A stretch of DNA of 64,000 nt, from assembly GCA_001692895.1 (NCBI GenBank), contig KV748224.1, positions 124,001-188,000 on the forward strand, read 5' to 3'. The position numbers were made by a program, and so were the translations under genes. Below the pieces are notes generated by a model. It worked only from the letters and a program-made list of their open reading frames with translations, had not been told where the DNA came from and searched no databases. Source of the DNA: Cenococcum geophilum 1.58. Its lineage: Eukaryota > Ascomycota > Dothideomycetes > Gloniales > Gloniaceae. This document shows positions 1 to 8,690 of the stretch, in pieces (position 1 is the stretch's first letter; every line of letters begins with the position of its first letter).

Positions 1-1230
1 CGCATAAGGTATATACGGCGTAGGTACGCCGGTATAGGGTAATATTTGCCCCTAAAAAGTACTACCTTATCTATTTTACAAGGAGCTATAAGAAGTTTAA
101 TATAAAGGCTATAGCTAATATATATAGCTTTACGGAAGGCCTAGTTAGTAACCTACGTGTATTAGGGGTATAGGTTAACTTAAAGCTTAAATGGGGACCG
201 TACGTTAATATTATTAAGACGAAGGCGATTACCTAAATAGCCGCACTAACCTGGCTTACGGCCTCTATATAGGGCGCCTCCTTCTAAAAGGCGTGGATAA
301 TATACTCCGCCGTAGTCCGGCCGGCAATCTTATACGGATATAGTACCTGGTACTTGCTACTAGAGTAGATAAAGCCTAAGGAGATAAGTAAAACTAAGCT
401 ACGCTAGCTAGGCGTAGTATAGAACTTATACCTCCGCACTATTACAGGGGCGTATAAATTAACGCTAATAGTAGTACTAGAGCACGAGACGGGGTTTCCG
501 CCGCTTTAGATATACCTTAAAGAGCTAGCTATAGCCTATACGGAGAGGACGTAGGAAGGACCGGCAAGAGAGTATATTAAGAGGGAGTGTAACACTATAC
601 GGGCTATAATAGCCCACTAACTCCGGCCTAGAATAAAGTTATTAATACGGCCTACTAGACGGGATAAGCTTAAGAGGATGGCGGCCGCTATTTTAGGGAC
701 AGATATACGGCTAATAGACTTATCTAAAGCGCAGTATAAGAGAAGTAGAAGGGCTAGGGTATAAGAGGCGTTTAAGGAGCGGTGGAAAAGGGAATGGGAA
801 AAGTACTAGAGCACGCTTACCTACTATATAACGGCCTAGGCCGAGCCATAGAATAAGGAAGTCTTTAAACGCTACGCGAGGCTTATAAAGGTAGAAAGCA
901 CGATTAATACGCTACTTAGAACTAAGTACATAGGGCTTAATAGATACTTCTACCACTGAAAAGTACTAGGGTACCTAACTCTAGCCTACCTATGCGGCTA
1001 TAGCTAACAATTAACGATATATATAGTGGTGTTCTGCCCTAGGCACGCTGCTGGCCAGGCGGAAATATATTACTATGCTAGAATATCCTTATATAAAGAG
1101 CTCCTAACTAAGCTAAAGGCTACTAAGGTAGTTACGGAATGGTTTATGCAAATAAACCTCTTACTGCACCTTTTATTTGCTAGAGAGCTGGCTAGGGTAA
1201 AGAGAGGAGGCTAAGAAGTGCTTTAAGAGG
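1..1230 (+). pseudogene. 3' end of Tad-like LINE ORF2 (RNase H / C-terminal zinc-knuckle region)
   Basis: This is the degraded C-terminal part of a non-LTR retrotransposon ORF2, whose intact form encodes endonuclease, reverse transcriptase and RNase H for target-primed insertion. The best frame (multiples of 3) reads YLCGYS-stop-QLTIYIVVFCPRH near 987-1046. This matches the C-x-C-G ... H ... C-P cluster that closes fungal Tad-clade ORF2 proteins, with one Cys now Tyr. It is preceded by a Lys/Arg/Trp-rich stretch with a motif like IGLNRYFYHWKVLGYL (about 925-980). The last 62 codons (1026-1214) are open and end at a TAA just before the repeat tail. Stops elsewhere are mostly TAG/TAA, as RIP would give. 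The 5' part lies outside the window. The LINE assignment is firm at superfamily level and tentative at clade level. Confidence 0.7.
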
Positions 1231-1580
1231 CGGAGGATAAATACTACAGTAATGGTAGAATATAGTAGAATTTTGCAGATAGCAACCTAGCAAAAGTTGG
1301 CAGAACTCTAGCAACCTAGTAGAATTTAGTAGAACTTATTAACCTAGTAGAATTTAGCAGAATTTGGCAACCTAATAAAAGTTAGCAGAATTTTAGCAAC
1401 CTAATAGAATTTAGTAGAGTTTTGGCAGAATCTTGGCAACCTAGCAGAATCTAATAACCTAACTAAAGTTGGCAGAACTTTGGCAACTTAGTAGAATTCG
1501 ATAGAATTTGGTAACCTAGTAGAATTTAATAGAGGTTAATATCCTAATAGAACTTAATAAAACTTGGCAAGGTATAGAGC
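1231..1580 (+). repeat. Minisatellite tail of the LINE, about 29-bp units
   Basis: About ten diverged units of the form AACCTAGTAGAATTTAGCAG followed by AATTTGGC sit directly behind the LINE stop codon. LINEs usually end in poly(A) or a short repeat, so this is probably the element's 3' tail or UTR. The core AGAATTTGGC recurs in other elements of the window. Confidence 0.75.
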
Positions 1581-1961
1581 TGCGTACATTAACGCAGATG
1601 TAAATGACGGAACCTTCTATACCACTATCAGCCTTATAGGCCACCGGCCTACGCCCTACCTAGATAACTAAAGCAGCTAGGAACGGAACCTAGGCCCTAG
1701 CTATATACCCCACTAGATAAACCTAGGAGTACGCATTAAGATGGCTTTCCTATAGCGCCTTAAAGAGACGTCTACTTGTGCTTAGCAGTTACTAATTAGA
1801 AGAGAGGCTATAGAGGCCGTATAATAAGCTATATAGGCCGTATAACAAGAGAAGGAGAGGTTTTACCCGGCCCTAGTAGTACGGTTCCCCTTTTATACAT
1901 GTATATATATATATACCTATATAGACCCGCTGCATGGACCCTAACGGGAGCCGCAATAGCG
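1581..1961. other. Unassigned stretch, possibly coding on plus strand
   Basis: I recognise nothing here with confidence. A plus-strand frame from about 1740 to 1900 reads as a Gln/Glu/Ala-rich helical segment once TAG/TAA are read as Gln (LIRREAIEAV, then further Ala/Gln repeats), so a decayed transposon ORF end is possible. A short (TA)n run lies at 1905-1920. Confidence 0.3.
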
Positions 1962-3720
1962 TAATTGAATATTAATATAGTCTTGTTTTCTTACTAATAA
2001 ATAAAAGGGTATAGCTTGTACTATATAAATTTTAAGGGGTTTTAATATATTATCTTCGTATTCTTTACTATAATTAGCAGTTATAACTTTATTATATTAG
2101 TTTAAGGTTTATAGTAAGGGTAATTTATATTATATTAAATTTGAATAATTGTATATATATTCGTAAGGTAAGTAGTATTTTAAGTAATAACTTTAGCAGT
2201 AGGTTATACGGAATTTTAGTGTTTCTTTAACTTAGCTAATTAAAGGGTTATATTATTTTAGCTATCTATATCTAAGTATTACCTTATAATGCTTTAAGGG
2301 TGTTATAAATAAGGAAATATATTTAAGGTATTTACTTATCCGCATCTTTATAAGAGCGTAGTCTGTTAATTTACTATATATTAAAGGCTTACTATTAAAG
2401 ACTTATAGGCCTTAAGGCTTATTAAGTTTTCGCGTAGTTTATATTAATAAAGCCTATACTAATAGCTCCGATATTTATAAGGATTTATACTTCCTTCTAT
2501 TTTTTAAGTATTTAAATTTTACCAAGTATATTAAGGGAGTTATATTATATATTAGCGCTAAAAAAGGCTAGATACTTATACTCTTCTACTTTTTATCTTA
2601 AGGCGTAACTTAGCCTTAAAATAATTCGTTTTCCAAATTAACTAAAGGTAAGACTCTTTATAGTAACTAAGTATAATTTATAAAATAAGTACAGTTTAAG
2701 AACTAAAAGGAACTACGTTAGACCTTTTTAAAAGGGTAAGTTTAGTAATTTCTTTAAATATGTCCCTTTTTTCTATATCCAAAGGATTCTCTATTTACAG
2801 CTTATATTCTTTATTTATTGGTTCCTAAGGGTATATAGAATTAAGTAGTATTAAGGTCTATAGGGTTATATATAGGGCTTTTAGGTCTTAAAGACGGATT
2901 GCGCTTTAAGGTATATACCGGTTTTATAAAGTTTTAAACGTAAGATATAGTTAGCTTTAGGGAATAAGTTTATTTATTATATTAAAGGTCCTTATTAATT
3001 CGTTAATATATTATAGCAAATTTAGGTAAGTTCTTTGGCAGTTCTCTACTTACTAACTATACTTTAATTTTATCTAAGATAGCTTAACAAAGAGTAGTAA
3101 CTTTAGCGGCTTTATTCTACTCTAGTTTACTAATAAGGCCTAAAATTTTCAAAAAGAAGCTAGTAAAGTCTCGGTTCCATTATTATAGGTTTTTAAATTT
3201 AGTAACCGCTATATATTTACGGCTAGTGTTATTATACATTTATTCTAATAGAGAGATAAAGATTTTAAAATTAATAAAGGTGCTATTATAAAAGAATGGG
3301 TTTATAGTTTGTGTAGCATTTTTATTTAAATATAATATTTTATAGTTAATCTTACTAGTTTTAGTAGGGTATTAGTTATAGTTTATTAAAAGTTTAAGAT
3401 AGAGCTTAGTTATAAAGAGATATAGGTTATTTTAATTTCTATTAAACATTAAAGGGTTAGGGAGCTTTTTAAATTTTATAATAGGTACTAGGTTTATTAT
3501 AGGTATAGGTTAAGCTACTATTACTAGTTTAGGGTTTATATTTAATGGGTTAGGTTTATATATAATTATTTTAATTTTATTTATAGGTATTACTATTAGG
3601 GTCTTTAATATAAGTACTTTAAGGTTACGGAGTTCTTCGCGGATTACTCCTATTAATTACTAGTNCTAAGCTTCTAATATTNCTTANTATTAGGCNAAAG
3701 NATCCGTAAAGNANTNTTAT
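1962..3720 (-). pseudogene. Gypsy J gag-protease fragment
   Basis: Read on the minus strand, this is the start of a Ty3/Gypsy polyprotein: a gag capsid then an aspartic protease. Gag begins near 3650. Around 3420-3470 it shows the typical N-terminal gag motif KLPNPLMFNRN-stop-N followed by LFITKLYLKLL. The protease sits near 2450-2490 with LINIGAISIGFINMNYAK, where LIDxGA has become LINIGA, so the catalytic Asp is Asn. Further along (2170-2330) is the usual protease C-terminal block, ITPLKHYKVIL. Reverse transcriptase and everything downstream are missing. The fragment stops abruptly near 1962. Ambiguous bases (N) lie at 3665-3716 near the gag start. Confidence 0.7.
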
Positions 3721-3984
3721 ATTATAGTTAACTGTTCCCTAACTAGGGCTATAATGCTTATAGTTAACGTAAGGGGTTTAAGTTCGTTTGCTATTTTAAT
3801 AGTAGTTATTTTAATATAACGTAATATAAGGGCGCGAAGAGACTTTAGGGAAGATTTAAAGGAATAATATAAATTCTATCTAAATCTAAGGGTATATAGC
3901 TCTCGCTAAGAACAAGATATTGCGTAAAGAAGAGAAAGGAATAATAAGAAAATTATATAATTAAATAGTTAGGGGCTTGGTGGT
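3721..3984 (-). other. 5' leader of Gypsy J
   Basis: A stretch with no open frame between the gag start and the LTR of the minus-strand element. I see no separate feature in it. Confidence 0.35.
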
Positions 3985-4129
3985 CGATAAGTGCGTATAT
4001 ATACACGCGGTCTTTAACAGACTTTGGTAAAATTTAATTAATCTAGCAGAATTCGGTTAAAGCGTCGGAATTTATCTGTCGAGTGTTTCACCGAGACATT
4101 CCTACTATAACTGGGCTAGTCCCGTTACA
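3985..4129 (-). repeat. Probable 5' LTR of Gypsy J
   Basis: On the minus strand a terminus TGTAACGGGACTAGCC starts at 4129 and runs toward the gag start, as expected for a Gypsy LTR. The inner edge near 3985 is approximate because no second LTR is present for comparison. Confidence 0.45.
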
Positions 4130-4487
4130 CTACCTGTGGGATATAGCCTATATTTTACCTATAGCTACTACACCTTTATTAGCCTAACCCCTTACTAGGG
4201 CAGATATAGCTTAAACCCCTACTAGTACTAATCCGAGATAAGAACAAAGACAAGAACCATAAGAAGTGGACTATTAAATAAATTATTAACTCTAAATACT
4301 TTGGTAAAGGTAAAGGATAACGGCTTTACTACAGAGCTATATATATAGGATTTAATATAGATTAGCCAGAATGGCAACTATAAAAAGATTTCTAAAATGC
4401 AAAGGATCTAATTAGCGACTTTTACTACGCGAACCTATAAAAACTAGGCCTAAGCAGAGATTTTATACCTAATCCTCTATAGGAGCC
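4130..4487 (+). pseudogene. Gypsy H pol C-terminus with chromodomain
   Basis: This is the end of a Ty3/Gypsy polyprotein of the chromodomain-bearing type. The plus-strand frame around 4255-4470 gives a chromodomain-like block: an initial strand near IINSKYFGKGKG, a central YYRAIYIGFNID with a Trp-to-stop change, then KDF-NAKDLISDFYYANP and a KPGP-like end. Chromodomains at the integrase C-terminus bind modified histones and steer insertion toward heterochromatin. The rest of the polyprotein is absent because Gypsy J adjoins at 4129. The frame is interrupted by RIP-type stops. Confidence 0.6.
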
Positions 4488-4600
4488 CTTATAAAGTTAA
4501 ACCGTTATACATTACTATATAAGGGCAAATTGCTGTTAAATTGCCGTTAGATTGCGGTAAAGTGCGATTATATAACTAGAATATCGTTAAAATATTTAGG

Positions 4601-4623
4601 AACTTTAACCGGCGGTTAAAGTT
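4601..4623. repeat. 23-bp palindrome in the 3' UTR of Gypsy H
   Basis: AACTTTAACCGGCGGTTAAAGTT is a near-perfect inverted repeat. The same palindrome, with the same flank TATCTAATTAG on the element-sense 3' side, recurs in the 3' UTRs of Copia F and Gypsy L and inside the gag of Gypsy M. Confidence 0.75.
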
Positions 4624-4773
4624 ATCTAATTAGTTGGATTTTTAGATGTTAAGCCTTATTATATAACGTTGTTTTAAGCCTTTAGCAATACCCCTCTTTC
4701 TTCTTTTCTATACCTTAAGTGTCCCTTTTATATATATATAATAACTATAGCGTCGCCAGAGCTCTATCTTTAT

Positions 4774-4787
4774 AGGAGGGGGGGTAG
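4774..4787 (+). promoter_or_regulatory. Polypurine tract of Gypsy H
   Basis: The purine-rich run AGGAGGGGGGGTAG lies directly before the 3' LTR start TGTTACGG. This is the position where plus-strand DNA synthesis is primed in LTR retrotransposons. Confidence 0.6.
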
Positions 4788-5115
4788 TGTTACGGAACCC
4801 CACTATAGGGGCCTCTATAGGAGAACTCCGTGCTCTTACATACACCTCGCGTACAGCTTATATTAGCTACGCGTAGGTATATTACCTCCTTACGCCCTTA
4901 ACCCTTATAATCGATCGCGTAACGTCTTATAGACTCCTTAAATACATACGCTCTATAGCTACTACCCCCGTCCCGTAATAGGAAAGGAGAAGAAGGGCGG
5001 CGCTGCTTAACGTTATATACAATCCCCTAGTTATATAACGGCAACTATCTAAAACTGTCTAAAACCACATAAAACTGTCTACAACTATCCGCCGTTTTTC
5101 ACTAGCGCCGTAATA
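4788..5115 (+). repeat. 3' LTR of Gypsy H
   Basis: The 328-bp segment opens with TGTTACGG and closes with CCGTAATA. Reversing one CA-to-TA change gives CCGTAACA, the exact inverted complement of the start. The next five bases, CCTAC, would be the target-site duplication. The 5' LTR is not in the window. Confidence 0.7.
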
Positions 5116-6359
5116 CCTACTGTTACTTAACTATTCCTAGATTATATATAGAAGCTGTTACGGGACTTATACGTTCTCACGTCTCTACACGCTTTAACGT
5201 TCTTAACCCGTGCTTATATTTGTCCTAAGACACCTATATACGTTCCTCTATAACCCCTATTTATACCTATATCTAACCTATTCTATTTCTGCATCTAAAT
5301 ATCTTTATATTAACCACGTATAGTTACGCATACGTAGCCTTCTTTAATTACTACCCCGTTTAGTATATTGTATTCTAGCTTGTGCCCACTTCTATAATAG
5401 AAGCTCTATAGACTCCCTAAAACGATTATCTCTAATAAAAATAGCTAGTTTATCTTTATATTCTAAAAAGAACTAACTACCTAACTCTATATTAAAGTAC
5501 TACTATCTACTATATATTATCTAGAAATGGACGGTTAAATAGAAAGTATAAATACTATAATAGAATAGTATATTTAGTTATACACGTTATATTTATAGGA
5601 TAACTAGGTTAACTAGCTTATATTTACTAAGTTTACTATAAGTAATTCTATTTTAGAAACTATAAAGGTCTTCTTATTCTTAGCTAACTATAGCTAATAT
5701 CTATAAATAGGCTTTAAACCCTTTGGTAATATTTCTTATCTAGCTTATTACGCCGTATAAGTTATAGAAGTAAATAAATTTATAAAGAAGATAGAGAAGT
5801 TATAATAGTTCTTTGCTAATAAGATAATATAGGCCTAATCTATCTATAAAGCCGTAGTAAATAAAAACTAAACCCTAGTACCGGCCTACTAAATTAGTAA
5901 CTTTATTTAGCTAAATATAAGAAATCTAAATACAAAATGACTTATTAAGAAACTTAACTAGAAGAACGCTAGCCCTTATAAGGTTAAGAAGGTTGTCTTC
6001 TCTTATACCTACTAACTAAAACTCCCTAATACGGTTAAAATCTACCCTATATTCTATATATTAGTCCTTTACCCTACTACCTCTATATTAAACGCCCTAT
6101 CTAAATAAATATAGGACCCTCCCCTATTAGTTAAGGTAAATAGTAAAAATAAATACTTTATTAAAAGAATTAATAATATTAAGTATAATAAAAGGAAACG
6201 CTAATATATATACCTTATAAAATAAAGAGGCTTTACTAAACCCTTATAGGAACCTTTTAACTCTATAGAACTTATATAAGCTATAGAAGACTTTTATAAA
6301 CTTTACTTAAAACTACTATAGCCCTATTTTATAGAAGCTTAAGTTTAAAGAGGGAGTAC
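5116..6359 (+). pseudogene. Gypsy A integrase/C-terminal fragment, interrupted by a solo LTR
   Basis: This is the C-terminal third of a Ty3/Gypsy polyprotein. It aligns throughout with the better-preserved copy at 23600-24590. Visible blocks include the integrase segment GLPKTIISNKNSQFIFIF (5410-5465), continuing YLEMDG-stop-IESINTIIE, and later SNFI near 5895, LPNTVKIYPIFY near 6030 and RINNIKYNKRKR near 6165. The catalytic Glu-containing block is still readable with Gln/Trp codons turned to stops. A 244-bp solo LTR splits the integrase after the 5155 target site. The element is 5'-truncated where the LTR of Gypsy H ends. Confidence 0.75.
5156..5399 (+). mobile_element. Solo LTR (TGTTA...TAATA) inside Gypsy A
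   Basis: A 244-bp insertion begins TGTTACGGGACTT and ends CTATAATA. It is flanked by GAAGC at 5151-5155 and 5400-5404. The integrase frame resumes after it, as shown by the uninterrupted copy at 23630-23650. TGTTA/TAACA ends (one CA-to-TA change) and a 5-bp duplication are what remains after LTR-LTR recombination of an inserted Gypsy element. Confidence 0.85.
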
Positions 6360-6729
6360 TATTATAGGACATCCCTATAACACCTTATATACATCTACCT
6401 ATTTCTACTAACTTAGTAACTAGAAACTAACTATAAAATAGTAACTTAACGGTAATTTACGGCAATTTAACGGCAATTTACTATATTCTGCTATATTCTA
6501 CTAAGTTTTACTAAATCCTACTTAGTTCTGCTGGGACTACTACGCGAATCCTATTCTACTCTATGTATATATTAATTAAGCAACTAAGCTAATAATATAT
6601 ACCCTTTCTTCCCGTTTTCTTATCTTCTTTCCTTATATAACGTCTTAACTTTGTTATATAGTTTATATATATAGCTTAATAGTATCTACTCTGCTATATA
6701 TTATCGCCGCTTATACTTACTCTATAATA
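6360..6729 (+). repeat. 3' LTR of Gypsy A
   Basis: The 370-bp LTR begins TATTATAGGACATCCC (originally TGTTATAGG) and ends TCTATAATA. It is homologous to the LTRs at 11932-12271 and 24602-24995. It carries short tandem GGCAATTTA units and a TTCTGCTATATTCTAC run. The flanking AGTCC (6730-6734) is the likely target duplication in the Crypton-like gene. Confidence 0.8.
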
Positions 6730-6734
6730 AGTCC

Positions 6735-7752
6735 TAGTAATATAAAAGGTAAAAAGCTAGCTTACTAAGTATATAGATAAGCGGCTTTTTATTATATAGA
6801 GCTCTAATAGTTTTAAGGCGGCTATACTAGTTCTACTTACTAGCGCGTATAGTAAATATTAGGGGCATATAGCGGGTAGAGCCTTCGCCCTTGAATTTAA
6901 AGGTAAATAGGTTTAAGATCTTAGTAGAGCGCCTATTACTACTATAGGTAAGTATATAGTAGTCTAATAGGATATCTATAAGCGCATAGAGGCAGTATTT
7001 TAGTAAGGAGTCTCTATGGGCCTATAGCTAATAGTAGATATTCTTAAACTTATCCTCTATATATCTATTAAGTAGTATATCCCTACCCTTATACGTAAAC
7101 CACTTCTTTTCCTACTATGTATCCCTCTACTATTTCTTACAACGTTAAAATAGGCACTTAGGTTATCGATAAGAACTAATTAATTAGATTAGCTAAATTT
7201 AGTGCCTGTACTTAGAAATTTAGTAGTGTTCCCATACGGACTACTTACTTTAAGTACCCTAACGTTGTAAGGGATAGAATCTTAAGGTACTCCCTAATAT
7301 TATCCTCCCGCGGGGACTGGTGGCTGTTTATCCCTATAGCCTTTTACGCCTAGTAGAGGTCCGTTAGGGCAGTAATATAGTCGCGAACTAAGCGCTATAA
7401 GAGCCGCGTCTTGTCCTAGGGTACGTTATCGCTAGCCTTACGGCTTTTTGCTTTTAGTAGCTGGCCTATAACCTCCTTAACGAGGAAGAGGAGTAGCATC
7501 TCTTCCGTAACGGTATCGCTATTATAGTACTGCTTTCGCTTACAAAAGGCCTAGGAAGAAGCGCGTTAGCTATAAGTATACTGCTCCGTAAAGCACTTAC
7601 CTACCTATCTTAAACTCCTTCTGCTTCGGCTCGTAATTTAGAGACGTTTTTTTAGGCCTCTTGGCACGCGTAAGGGCGAGGATACTCTGCGCGTTAGCGC
7701 GTAGTTTGGTATTATTCGCGACGTTAATCTCTACGTGACTAATTAACGCCAT
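6735..7752 (-). pseudogene. Crypton-like tyrosine recombinase, N-terminal part
   Basis: On the minus strand an ATG at 7752 starts MALISHVEINVANNT. This is followed by RAKRPKKTSLNYEPKQKEF, then FCKRKQYYNSDTVTEEM with LLLFLVKEV, RDYITALTDLY and SPREDNIREYL. Lower down it reads KGRDILLNRYIEDKF, TRYMPLIFTIRAS and KKPLIYILSKLAFYLLYY. This order of blocks is, from my knowledge of fungal genomes, that of Crypton-type tyrosine-recombinase proteins, which move circular DNA by site-specific recombination. There are frameshifts and RIP-type stops. The catalytic R-H-R-Y part is missing because Gypsy A inserted at 6729. The identification rests on remembered family patterns and should be searched. Confidence 0.55.
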
Positions 7753-8072
7753 TTTTAAAATAGGACGCTGCTAGAAAAGCGGCGCCCTAGGGGGGCTTCC
7801 ATTTTTATATATATACGCAGACGTAGACTGGGGAGAAGAGGTAGAGAAAGCATATCTACCTACCAGCCGCTTAGCGAGCGGATGAGTGACCTTACCGTAT
7901 AGGGTAAATACACGGGCGCATGGCTGGGCCAGTAGGCCAATAGTACGCGCGCATCAGCGACCCGATCAGCTTGGGGTAAGATATTGTCCACGGCTTGGCT
8001 CACCCGCGAATGTCGACGGGGGTTGCATGCGTCACGTGCGGCTCAGCGGGCGCTCAGCCTTATCTAAGTTGA
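7753..8072. other. GC-balanced non-coding stretch upstream of the Crypton-like gene
   Basis: Unlike its surroundings this stretch is not TA-rich and shows little sign of RIP. It would hold the promoter of the minus-strand recombinase. I see no gene. A frame open from 7886 to 8149 has no recognisable composition and runs into the inverted-repeat element. Confidence 0.4.
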
Positions 8073-8233
8073 CTCAGACCCTCGGAGAGAAAATCCACCA
8101 CGCCTCCTGCAAACTCCTGAGCCAATCAGCAACCGGCGCCGCAGCCTAACGTACGCCACAGGCGTTAGCGTTTGCGCTAGCTTCAACAGCCAGTTACAGA
8201 GCCCCGAAGTGGATTCCTCTCCGAGGGTCTGAG
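8073..8233. mobile_element. 161-bp inverted-repeat element (MITE-like)
   Basis: Left end CTCAGACCCTCGGAGAG (8073-8089) and right end CTCTCCGAGGGTCTGAG (8217-8233) are exact inverted complements. The match extends inward with AAAATCCAC against GTGGATTC. The interior is GC-rich, has no ORF and shows no RIP damage. I find no clear target-site duplication, so a stable palindrome of other origin is possible. Confidence 0.6.
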
Positions 8234-8394
8234 AGATTATGGGCGCGATTTGTAAAGGCAGGCCGCCTGCCTAGTAGATGATAGTTATATCGCCTTTAAC
8301 GCGGTATATCACCCCCTAATATACTACTACTTAACTCGCCAATACCTCTATTTAAAAGCCCTTCTCTTGCTCTATAAAATCCATCCGTAATAGA

Positions 8395-8530
8395 GCCTGA
8401 TTGTGCCCCTAATGTCTCTACAAACGTCTCTATAAATGTCTGTACGAACGCCTATACGAACGCCTATATAAACGCCTGCACAAATGCCTGCATAACGCCT
8501 GCACGAACGTCTATATAAAGCCGTTTATAA
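8395..8530 (-). repeat. Minisatellite arm, ACGAACGCC(TATA) units
   Basis: About ten imperfect 10-14-bp units such as ACGAACGCCTAT and ACAAATGCCTGC. Read on the minus strand they match the GGCGTTTATATAGACG units inside the Helitron2-like copies at 47820-52289. This arm lies just beyond the 3' end of the piggyBac-like gene. Confidence 0.65.
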
Positions 8531-8690
8531 GGCCTTTAAAAACAAGCCTAAATACAAGTTCTATATCCCTTGACACGGCAAAATTGGGCCTTACGGTATC
8601 GATAAGAGCCCACCAATCAAACCAGCCGAATCGAGCAGCCGTTCTCAGAAATACGAAGCTTTTGATTTCATAGCTATTTGATATATAGGC

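Noticed and set aside
6735-7752. Starship captain (DUF3435) recombinase
   Set aside because: Sequence blocks resemble Crypton-type proteins better as far as I can judge, there is no cargo, and the element is a short fragment.
7886-8149. 87-codon plus-strand frame in the GC-balanced patch
   Set aside because: Runs into the inverted-repeat element, has no family resemblance, and is expected by chance in GC-richer DNA.
8395-8530. Possible CRISPR-like array of short repeats
   Set aside because: Units are contiguous and imperfect with no unique spacers, and the sequence is eukaryotic.
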